DNA of 9,019 nucleotides from Verrucomicrobiota bacterium. Its GTDB lineage: Bacteria > Verrucomicrobiota > Verrucomicrobiia > Verrucomicrobiales > DEV007. The stretch is from assembly GCA_020629815.1 (NCBI GenBank), contig JAHDCN010000104.1, forward strand, positions 1 to 9,019, in the 5' to 3' direction. This document shows, piece by piece, positions 1 to 6,710 of this stretch; within the stretch, counting starts at the first letter, position 1; every line of letters starts with the position of its first letter. The notes under the pieces were generated by a model. It did no database searches, was not told the DNA's origin, and saw nothing but the letters and a program-made list of their open reading frames with translations. The position numbers and the translations under genes were made by a program.

Positions 1-432
1 GCCTACACCGCTGATGAAGCCTGGGAGTTTGCCGGAAACGAAACTTCCATTCACCTGGAAACTTTTCCGGAAGCAGATCCGGATTTTGCCGGTGACGATG
101 CCAGCGAAAAAGTGGAGACCCTGAGTCGCCTGCGTGACCTTGCCCAGGTGGAAATCGATGCTGCCGTAAAAGCAGAGCAGTTCAAAAAGCGTGAGCGCGC
201 AGCGGTGAGTTTCAGCCTGCCGGAAAACGATTCCGCTCGCGATCTAATCGAGAATCAACTCGAAGACACACTGGAGTTTTTGATGCTGTCCGATATTTCA
301 CTGGATGGAACGGCGGATGAAGCAGCTGCGAGTGTGAAAGAAACCGAACACAGCGAGTGCCCTCGTTGCCGTCGATCCATTTCTCTGGCAGATGGCAGTG
401 AGCTTTGTGTCCGCTGTAGCGAGGTTGTGTAG
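1..432 (+). CDS. ileS: Isoleucyl-tRNA synthetase, C-terminal fragment
   Basis: This is the 3' end of a gene that starts before the window; frame 1 is open from base 1 to the TAG at 430-432, giving 143 residues. Isoleucyl-tRNA synthetase charges tRNA-Ile in the cytoplasm. The fragment begins with a segment reading AYTADEAWEF, followed by SIHLETFP, the usual end of the class Ia anticodon-binding helical domain in IleRS (ADEAW then H-L-x-x-F-P). Next comes a helical stretch LRDLAQVEIDAAVKAEQFKK typical of the IleRS tail. The last 25 residues hold a CPRC...CVRC pair, matching the C-terminal zinc finger of bacterial IleRS. An internal GTG at 112 is in frame but is not a start, because the homology continues upstream of it. 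The common neighbour lspA does not follow; a sulfatase does. The family assignment rests on motif recognition without a search. Confidence 0.88.
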   Translation, partial: AYTADEAWEFAGNETSIHLETFPEADPDFAGDDASEKVETLSRLRDLAQVEIDAAVKAEQFKKRERAAVSFSLPENDSARDLIENQLEDTLEFLMLSDISLDGTADEAAASVKETEHSECPRCRRSISLADGSELCVRCSEVV

Positions 433-447
433 AAAAACACCTGACTC

Positions 448-478
448 AACAGGGTATGGTCCGTGACCTAACCCTGTT
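448..478 (+). other. Nested inverted repeat / RNA hairpin between ileS and first sulfatase
   Basis: AACAGGGT (448-455) is perfectly complementary to ACCCTGTT (471-478). Inside it, GGTC (458-461) pairs with GACC (465-468) around a 3-base loop. The two stems are separated by a symmetric 2x2 mismatch. The structure starts 15 bases after the ileS stop and ends 2 bases before the first possible ATG of the next gene (481), or 17 bases before the preferred one (496). No T-run follows on either strand, so it is not a standard intrinsic terminator. It could be an operator, an RNA processing site, or a structure limiting translation of the sulfatase. The pairing is seen directly; the function is not known. 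Confidence 0.6.
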
Positions 479-495
479 ACATGCTATTCTGGATC

Positions 496-1926
496 ATGAA
501 ATACTGGTTTTGTCTCTGCGTGGCTGCGCTGTTTATTCAGGTAGCATCCGCTGCTCCGAATATCATCGTGATCCTTGCGGATGATATGGGCTACGGTGAT
601 CTCGGTTTTACCGGGAGTCAGCATCTTAAGACGCCACATCTCGATGCCCTGGCTAAGTCGGGCGCCTTTTGCTCGCAGGGTTATGTGGCGAGTCCGGTGT
701 GCTCGCCGTCGAGGGCCGGATTGATGACCGGTCGCGATCCCAGGCGTTTTGGTTATGAGGGCAACTTGAACAAAGCAAACGAAGCCTATGCCACCCGACC
801 GGAACTGTTGGGATTGCCGCCGGGGGAACATACCCTTGGCGATCATTTGCGGAACGCTGGCTATGCGACTGCATTGATCGGCAAATGGCATCTTGGCACA
901 GGCGAGGGCTTTCATCCCAACGACCGGGGCTTTGATTATTTTTGCGGTATGTTGAAGGGCAGCCACAGCTATTTCCCGACTAAGGGAAAACATGCGATCG
1001 AAAGAGATGGCGAACCAGTCACCGAATTTTCTAATCCCTATCTGACGGATTTTTTTACCGACGATGGATTGCTTTGGATGGAGCAGGAAAAGCAGCGAAG
1101 TGACAAACCTCTATTTGTCTTTTTCTCCTACAATGCTCCGCATGGTCCGATGCATGCAACGGAAGAGGATTTGGCGAAATTTACCCACATCAAGGATTCC
1201 AAACGCCGAACCTACGCGGCAATGATGTGGGCTCTGGATCGCGGCGTCGGGCGGATTGTTGACTGGCTCAAAGACAACAACGAACTGGAGAATACCATAA
1301 TCGCATTCTTCTCGGACAATGGTGGCGCCACTTCGAATGCCAGTTGGAATGGACCCTTGTCGGGAGTGAAGGGGTGTTTGAAAGAGGGAGGGATTCGCGT
1401 GCCAATGATCTGGTCCTGGCCAGGAACGATTCCCGCAGGAGTGCGCTATGACGAGCCAGCGTCGGCATTGGATTTGCTACCGACTTTTCTGGCAGCTGCG
1501 GAAGCCGAAGCCCTGCCTTTGAGGAAGCCCTTGAGCCATGAGGATAAACGCAGCTATGAGCGGGGGATCAAACAATACGGCGAGTATGATGGTATCAATT
1601 TGCTCCCGGGGCTTGCGGGCACAGGAGAAGTTGCGGAGCGAACGCTGTTTTGGCGATTGCAGGGTCAGGCAGCGATCCTTTCCGGAAACGATAAAGTGAT
1701 CCGGCTTTCCCATCGACCGGCGCAGTATTTTCAACCCACCACTGATTTGGGTGAGGACAGCGATTTAGCCGCCAGCCAAAGCGACCGGTTCCTCGACTTG
1801 TTTCGCCAGTTGGGTGAATGGGAATCGACTCTGCCTACCGTTCCGCTCTGGGGTTCGTCACCGTTTTGGAGCGCAGAAAGCGCAAAAAACTACGACAACT
1901 GGATCGTCCGCGAAGAGCCCGAGTAG
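496..1926 (+). CDS. Secreted type-I sulfatase (GALNS/arylsulfatase-like)
   Basis: This encodes a predicted exported sulfate-ester hydrolase of the alkaline phosphatase superfamily, 476 residues, a normal length for a single-domain sulfatase. Numbering here starts at Met 496. Residues 1-19 form a signal peptide (MKYWFC..., ending ASA before APNIIV). Asp29-Asp30 (ADDMG) are metal ligands. C69-S-P-S-R73 is the motif whose Cys becomes formylglycine. K130 and H132 lie in GKWHLG, H216 in APHGPMH, D274-N275 in FSDNGG, and K292 lies just before EGGIRVP. All catalytic positions are therefore present. The C-terminus carries the LP..PLW...FW pattern often seen in bacterial GALNS-like enzymes. The substrate cannot be read from sequence. 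An in-frame ATG at 481 would add five residues; I prefer 496 because a Lys directly after Met suits a signal peptide and 481 abuts the hairpin. Neither start has a clear ribosome binding site. It lies downstream of ileS in the same direction, with the next sulfatase 104 nt later. Confidence 0.92.
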   Translation: MKYWFCLCVAALFIQVASAAPNIIVILADDMGYGDLGFTGSQHLKTPHLDALAKSGAFCSQGYVASPVCSPSRAGLMTGRDPRRFGYEGNLNKANEAYATRPELLGLPPGEHTLGDHLRNAGYATALIGKWHLGTGEGFHPNDRGFDYFCGMLKGSHSYFPTKGKHAIERDGEPVTEFSNPYLTDFFTDDGLLWMEQEKQRSDKPLFVFFSYNAPHGPMHATEEDLAKFTHIKDSKRRTYAAMMWALDRGVGRIVDWLKDNNELENTIIAFFSDNGGATSNASWNGPLSGVKGCLKEGGIRVPMIWSWPGTIPAGVRYDEPASALDLLPTFLAAAEAEALPLRKPLSHEDKRSYERGIKQYGEYDGINLLPGLAGTGEVAERTLFWRLQGQAAILSGNDKVIRLSHRPAQYFQPTTDLGEDSDLAASQSDRFLDLFRQLGEWESTLPTVPLWGSSPFWSAESAKNYDNWIVREEPE

Positions 1927-2030
1927 CGATAGTCCGAAACGCAAAGTCACCGTCAGCTCTTGTCGGGTTTTTAATAAAACCGGTCTACCGGGGCCTAGAC
2001 GAAAAATCGTCAATCGATCATGGTACTGCT

Positions 2031-3938
2031 ATGAATCGTCTCGCTTCTTTGGTCCTCATCCTTCTTCTGGGTCTTGCCGCGCATGCAAACGAGAAGCCGA
2101 ACGTTCTGTTTATCTCGATCGATGACTTAAACGATTATATTTCGCCGCTCGACAATCATCCAAATATTGTCACGCCTCATTTTGAGAGATTGGCAAAGCG
2201 GTCCGTCACTTTTACCAATGCCCATTGTGCTTCACCGGCGTGTCATCCTTCGCGCGTTGCGGTAATGACTGGTGTGCATCCGGTGAAGTCCGGCATCTAT
2301 CGAAATTTGTTCCGGGCTCATGGGCCGCGTTGGCGACATGAGTCAAAGGTTTTGGAGAATGCGGTGGTGCTGTCGCAACACTTTCGTGATCACGGTTATC
2401 ACGCTGCCGGAGGCGGAAAGATTTTTCATACCTTGCAATGGACGCCGGGAGATTCCCAGAACGATCCGGATGCGTGGGATGAATATCGCGGTGATCCATT
2501 GGATCCGATCTCTGCTGATTGGCCCAGACCGGCATCAACACTGGTCGATCAGAATGAGGGATTTGTCGGCACCCGCCCACTTTCGAATCACTATCTGGGA
2601 GCGGCTGTGATCGAAGAGCCGGATGAAACTCACGGTGACCATTTGGTGGTCGACTGGGCACTGGAGAAACTCAACGAAAAACGCGACGAACCTCTGTTCC
2701 TTGCTGTTGGCTTGTTTCGTCCGCATATCCCCTTCGAAGTTTCGCAGCGATGGTTTGATTTGTATCCGATGGACAAAGTCGAGCTGCCTCCCTACCGGGC
2801 AGATGATTTGGATGATGCCCATCCGCACGGTCGGGTTTCCTGGCATAAATGGGTTACGGAAAACAAGAAATGGAAGCATTTGATGCGCGGTTATCTTGCC
2901 AGCATCAGCTATGTGGATCATCAGGTTGGGCGCTTGCTGGACGGCCTCGATCAATCAGGACTGAAAGAGAATACTATTGTCGTGTTGTGGACGGACCATG
3001 GTTTCCACATCGGCGAAAAAGATAACTGGGAGAAATTTGCTCTTTGGGAACAAACCACACGGGTGCCGCTATTCATTCATGCACCTGGAGTCAGTCAGGA
3101 CGGTCAGAGCACACGGCAACCCACTACGTTGACGGACTTGTATCCGACGCTTTGCGAGTTGGCTGGTTTGCCTGTGCCAAAGCAATGCACCGGCACATCG
3201 TTGGTCAGTCGTTTGAAATCTCCGGCAGAAACAGATGGCCGGACATCGCTGACGTCGTTTGTTTGGAATGAGGATAACAATACTACAGATGTTGCTTCCC
3301 ATGGTTTGAGTAGCGAAAAATGGCGTTACATCAAGCATGCCAACGGTAGGGAGGAATTATACGATCTCATCCATGATCGAAATGAATTCACCAATCTGGC
3401 TGAAGACCCCAAGTATGCCGAGATTAAACAAGGGTTTCAAAAACACCTGCCCGAGCAACCAGCTATGAATGTAAAGATACCGGTCGATTCGCCGTATCAT
3501 GGTGGCCGAAGTCGGTCGAACACCAAATCTCCCAATATTGCCAATCGACCGCTTAATCTTAGTTTCGAGGTAACTCCCGATCCAGCAAGACCGGATGGGG
3601 TGATTGCTTCTCATGGTGGAGAATTTCACGGCTATTCGATTTACGTGAAACAGGGGCAGTTGGTTTTTGCCGTTCGCCATAATAAGGAACTGTTTGAGAT
3701 TCAGTCAGACGCTCCGGGTGAAGGCCCTTTTGTGGTAGAAGCGAGACTCAAGAAGGATGGCTCCCTGTTGCTTGCAATAGATGGTGAAGAAGTAGCGAAG
3801 GGCAAAGCGCCTGGATTGATTACCAATCGTCCAAATGAAGGTGCCTTGCTTCGTGATGACGATCAGTCCCCGGTGGGAAAATACTCCACGCCTTTTCCGT
3901 ATCGTGGGCAGGTGAAGAATGCTTCTCCGGCCAAGTGA
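2031..3938 (+). CDS. Secreted iduronate-2-sulfatase-like sulfatase with extra C-terminal domain
   Basis: This encodes 635 residues, longer than the roughly 480-550 usual for iduronate-2-sulfatase-like enzymes. Residues 1-19 form a signal peptide (MNRLASLVLILLLGLAAHA). D31-D32 (SIDDLND) are metal ligands. C71-H-P-S-R75 is the formylglycine motif. K130 and H133 lie in GGGKIFH, and H232 lies in FRPHIPF. D322-H323 replaces the usual Asp-Asn, and K335 lies in NWEKFALWE. The IDDLND start, RPHIPF and the Asp-His pair are hallmarks of the iduronate-2-sulfatase group, which removes 2-O-sulfate from uronic acids in animals; in environmental bacteria it acts on varied glycans, so the substrate is open. 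From about residue 505 to the end lies a separate beta-rich domain (DGVIASHGG, GYSIYVKQGQLVFAVR, LLLAIDGEEVAKGKAPG) that is homologous to the tail of the next gene. Start 2031 is chosen because it opens the signal peptide; the frame stays open back to 1818 inside the previous gene, which looks accidental. No Shine-Dalgarno sequence is seen. Confidence 0.92.
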   Translation: MNRLASLVLILLLGLAAHANEKPNVLFISIDDLNDYISPLDNHPNIVTPHFERLAKRSVTFTNAHCASPACHPSRVAVMTGVHPVKSGIYRNLFRAHGPRWRHESKVLENAVVLSQHFRDHGYHAAGGGKIFHTLQWTPGDSQNDPDAWDEYRGDPLDPISADWPRPASTLVDQNEGFVGTRPLSNHYLGAAVIEEPDETHGDHLVVDWALEKLNEKRDEPLFLAVGLFRPHIPFEVSQRWFDLYPMDKVELPPYRADDLDDAHPHGRVSWHKWVTENKKWKHLMRGYLASISYVDHQVGRLLDGLDQSGLKENTIVVLWTDHGFHIGEKDNWEKFALWEQTTRVPLFIHAPGVSQDGQSTRQPTTLTDLYPTLCELAGLPVPKQCTGTSLVSRLKSPAETDGRTSLTSFVWNEDNNTTDVASHGLSSEKWRYIKHANGREELYDLIHDRNEFTNLAEDPKYAEIKQGFQKHLPEQPAMNVKIPVDSPYHGGRSRSNTKSPNIANRPLNLSFEVTPDPARPDGVIASHGGEFHGYSIYVKQGQLVFAVRHNKELFEIQSDAPGEGPFVVEARLKKDGSLLLAIDGEEVAKGKAPGLITNRPNEGALLRDDDQSPVGKYSTPFPYRGQVKNASPAK

Positions 3939-3990
3939 TTTCCGCATTCGCTTCCATTGCTGGTTTTCCTTTCCTGTGTTACCCAAGGAT

Positions 3991-6171
3991 ATGAGTCGGA
4001 TTCTTTTTTGTATTCTCACCCTGGTCTCTTTCAGCTTATCCAGTCTGGCCGACGAGCGCCCCAATATTATTCTGATCATGTCGGATGACATGGGCTATTC
4101 GGATATCGGATGCTACGGCGGTGAAATTGAGACGCCCAATCTGGATGCGATGGCGAAAGATGGTCTGCGGTTCACCCAGTTTTACAACACGGGCCGCTGC
4201 TGTCCGACAAGAGCCTCCTTGCTCACTGGATTGTATGCCCATCAGGCGGGAATCGGTCACATGATGGGCGACTACGGCCTGCCGGCCTACAAAGGGGATC
4301 TGAATCGGAGTTGCGTAACGATTGCCGAAGCGCTCAAACCTGCCGGGTATCGTACGTATATGTCAGGAAAATGGCACGTCACTCCTTATCGGGGTGATAA
4401 GGCAGGAAACCCGGATACTTCCAACTGGCCGTTGCAGCGCGGTTTCGATCGGTTTTTCGGTACGATTCATGGAGCGGGTTCCTTTTTCGATCCAAACGGA
4501 CTGACACGGGATAACCAACACATCACACCGGAGAATGACCCCGATTATCAGCCGGAAGGCACCTGGTATTACACCGATGCCATTTCTGATAATGCCGTGA
4601 AGTACATCAAGGATCACGCCAAGCAAAATTCCGGTGAGCCATTTTTTCAGTATGTGGCGTACACTGCTGCTCACTGGCCGATGCACGCCCTGCCGGAAGA
4701 TATTGCCAAGTACGAAGGAAAATTCGACGGTGGATATTCCCCGGCTCGCCAGGCTCGTATCAATCGGCTGAAGGCGATGAAGCTGCTGCCGGATCAGTGG
4801 GAAGTCGTTCCGCAGGTGGGGAACTGGGACGACGTAAAACTCAAGGAGTGGGAAGCGGCCTGCATGGAGGTATACGCAGCCATGGTCGATAACATGGATC
4901 AGGGAATTGGCCGGATTATGCAGGCTCTGAAGGATACCGGGGAATACGACAATACCCTGGTCATGTATTTTCAGGATAATGGCGGCTGCGCGGAAACATT
5001 CGGCCGCGGGAAACTGGTAGGGCCACTCGAGCGCCCCGAAAAACCAACTCTTCCGCCGATGGGCAAAGATGAGCTGCAAACTGAAATGATTCCTCCGCAG
5101 TCACGAGATGGCTATCCTTTACGGCGCGGTGATGGTGTGATGCCCGGCCCACCGGAAACGGAGATCGGCTATGGAAGAAACTGGGCCAACGTTTCCAACA
5201 CACCGTTTCGCGAATACAAACACTGGGTCCATGAGGGAGGCATTGCGACTCCATTGGTAGCTCATTGGCCGAAAGGGATTTCTTCTCAAGGCGAAGACTT
5301 TCGGGAAACAGGAGAGGGCCCGCTATATGATTCTCCGGCTCACTTAATCGATCTGATGGCCACTGCGATTGATTTGGCGAAAACAGAGTATCCAAAGGAA
5401 TTTAACGGAAAGCCGATCACAGCCGTTGAAGGAATTTCTCTTTCTCCTGCCTTTGGCGGAAAAGCACTCGACCGGGGAAAGCCGATCTTTTTCGAACATG
5501 AAGGCAATCGCGCTGTGCGTGATGGAAAATGGAAGCTGGTTGCCAAAGGGGTAAAGAGCGATTGGGAGCTCTACGATATGGAACAGGACCGGACTGAGAT
5601 GAACAATCTCGTCGATCAGAAGCCGGAGATCGCAGCAAAGATGGCGGAGCAGTACGAAACCTGGGCCAAAGCACGGGGAATTGTTCCTTTTGGTTCCTGG
5701 AAAAAAGAGCAGAAGAAAGTGAAGCATGTCAGTGCCAAGCCAGGTGATACTTTCTCAGGAAATTCCTCGCCATCTGTTGCGAAGTCGGTGTTTACCGTAT
5801 CGGCGCAAGTTTCCGAGCTGCCTGCTGATGGGGTTATCGCTTCACAAGGTGGTTCGAATATGGGCTGGGCTCTATATGTGCTCGACGGGAAAATCCATTT
5901 TTGCACCCGCAGTGGCAAGAGCTTGACCAGCGCGTCAGCAGAACTGCCGAAAGGTGCCAATCAAGACTTCGAAGCAACGGTTCAAAGAAAGAAAATCGTG
6001 TTGAAAGCAAACGGTAAGAAGATTGCTACGGTTGACGGATCACCTTTGATAGGCAGTCACCCACAGGATCCGTTTATGGTTGGAATAGACGAAGGAGGGC
6101 TGGTTGGAAACTACCCACAAAAGAATGACTTTGGGGGTCGTGTGAAGAGCGTTGAAGTCGTGGTCAAGTAA
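3991..6171 (+). CDS. Secreted arylsulfatase with C-terminal beta-sandwich-like domain
   Basis: This encodes a predicted exported type-I sulfatase of 726 residues, large for the family. Residues 1-20 form a signal peptide ending SSLA before DERPNIILIM. D32-D33 (SDDMG) are metal ligands. C70-C-P-T-R74 is the formylglycine motif in its Thr variant, within NTGRCCPTRASLLTG, as in many bacterial arylsulfatases. K127 and H129 lie in SGKWHV, H228 in AAHWPMH, D329-N330 in FQDNGG, and K410 precedes HWVHEGGIATP. About 80 residues, rich in Pro and Gly, separate the Asp-Asn pair from K410, more than in the neighbouring sulfatases. The catalytic part ends near residue 570. A linker is followed at about 598-726 by a domain shared with the preceding sulfatase. 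An in-frame ATG at 3919 overlaps the previous gene but would bury the signal peptide behind 24 polar and aromatic residues, so 3991 is chosen; AAGGA sits one base before it, too close for an ideal ribosome binding site. The substrate is unknown. Confidence 0.92.
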   Translation: MSRILFCILTLVSFSLSSLADERPNIILIMSDDMGYSDIGCYGGEIETPNLDAMAKDGLRFTQFYNTGRCCPTRASLLTGLYAHQAGIGHMMGDYGLPAYKGDLNRSCVTIAEALKPAGYRTYMSGKWHVTPYRGDKAGNPDTSNWPLQRGFDRFFGTIHGAGSFFDPNGLTRDNQHITPENDPDYQPEGTWYYTDAISDNAVKYIKDHAKQNSGEPFFQYVAYTAAHWPMHALPEDIAKYEGKFDGGYSPARQARINRLKAMKLLPDQWEVVPQVGNWDDVKLKEWEAACMEVYAAMVDNMDQGIGRIMQALKDTGEYDNTLVMYFQDNGGCAETFGRGKLVGPLERPEKPTLPPMGKDELQTEMIPPQSRDGYPLRRGDGVMPGPPETEIGYGRNWANVSNTPFREYKHWVHEGGIATPLVAHWPKGISSQGEDFRETGEGPLYDSPAHLIDLMATAIDLAKTEYPKEFNGKPITAVEGISLSPAFGGKALDRGKPIFFEHEGNRAVRDGKWKLVAKGVKSDWELYDMEQDRTEMNNLVDQKPEIAAKMAEQYETWAKARGIVPFGSWKKEQKKVKHVSAKPGDTFSGNSSPSVAKSVFTVSAQVSELPADGVIASQGGSNMGWALYVLDGKIHFCTRSGKSLTSASAELPKGANQDFEATVQRKKIVLKANGKKIATVDGSPLIGSHPQDPFMVGIDEGGLVGNYPQKNDFGGRVKSVEVVVK

Positions 6172-6174
6172 TCC

Positions 6175-6621
6175 TTATTCCAGCCCTGCTTGCCATTTTG
6201 TAGCACCGCCGTTGTATCGTTCGGTGACATAAAGAACCGATTCTTCGTGTGCGGGCGGCATCCACTTAAGTGTTAGCGTGTAGTTGCGCGCCGCGTCCTG
6301 AAAGGTCCAAAGTCCGGTCTCCTTCCCTTCCTGAAAATCCTGCTTTTGGTTGATCCATCCATACTCCACGCCAATCCGTCCGGGGCCGAGGTTCGTGATC
6401 TTCACTACTTTCTCTGCGGGCTGGGAAAATCCAGGGAATTTGGTATCGCCAATGATCCGGTAGGTGCCCGCCATCTCGGCTGCGGTGTATAGTTCGTCGA
6501 CATTGCCATCAAGAGTAATTGTGACTGGTTCGATCGGTTTTGCCGCAGACGTTTCATTGGTCTTGCAGCTTTGCCAGATCATACAGCTTGCCAGGAGGGG
6601 ATAGAGAAAGAGCTTTTTCAT
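6175..6621 (-). CDS. Unrecognised small exported protein, possible lipoprotein
   Basis: This encodes a 148-residue protein I do not recognise. It begins MKKLFLYPLLASCMIWQSCK, a basic start and hydrophobic core with Cys at 13 and 19. Cys19 is the likelier lipid site by distance, although Trp at -3 is a poor lipobox; LASC at Cys13 fits the lipobox better but leaves a very short signal. A Thr/Ala/Lys linker leads to a region with GTYRIIGD, VVKITNLGPGRIGVEYGW and a later YTLTLKWMPP, which suggests a small beta-rich soluble domain with several aromatics. It is the only minus-strand gene here, converging on the arylsulfatase with 3 bases between the stops and diverging from the fourth sulfatase. 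AGGAAGAGG occurs about 17 bases before the ATG, too far for a normal ribosome binding site. A role as a cell-surface partner of the sulfatases is only a guess from position. Confidence 0.75.
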   Translation of the reverse strand: MKKLFLYPLLASCMIWQSCKTNETSAAKPIEPVTITLDGNVDELYTAAEMAGTYRIIGDTKFPGFSQPAEKVVKITNLGPGRIGVEYGWINQKQDFQEGKETGLWTFQDAARNYTLTLKWMPPAHEESVLYVTERYNGGATKWQAGLE

Positions 6622-6676
6622 CGGGAATCTTGCTGCCTCTTCCTACCGGTTTCCCCGAATCAGATTACAGAAGCGA

Positions 6677-6704
6677 TTGAATCCCTGATGAGTCTTCCTA
6701 TAGT
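6677..6704 (+). promoter_or_regulatory. Sigma70-like promoter for the fourth sulfatase
   Basis: A -35-like TTGAAT (6677-6682) and a -10-like TATAGT (6699-6704, 5 of 6 consensus bases) are separated by 16 bases. The ATG at 6711 lies 7 bases beyond the -10 box, where transcription normally begins, so the mRNA may have no leader. The absence of any Shine-Dalgarno sequence (TTCGCGG precedes the ATG) agrees with this. It sits in the 89-base divergent region and explains how this gene is expressed although the minus-strand gene separates it from the upstream sulfatases. Consensus match only. Confidence 0.5.
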
Positions 6705-6710
6705 TCGCGG

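Noticed and set aside
1983..2000. GTCTA/TAGAC inverted repeat between the first and second sulfatases
   Set aside because: Only 5 bp with an 8-base loop and no T-run; too weak to call a terminator.
1818..2030. In-frame open extension upstream of the second sulfatase, overlapping the end of the first
   Set aside because: The predicted protein there is Arg/Lys-rich with no family resemblance, and the Met at 2031 starts a textbook signal peptide.
3919..3990. Upstream ATG for the third sulfatase overlapping the second gene by 20 bases
   Set aside because: It would put 24 polar and aromatic residues before the signal peptide; 3991 fits secretion better.
4363..5079. 238-codon open frame on the minus strand inside the third sulfatase
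   Set aside because: It is antisense to a strongly conserved coding region, has no signal or recognisable motif, and is a reading-frame shadow.
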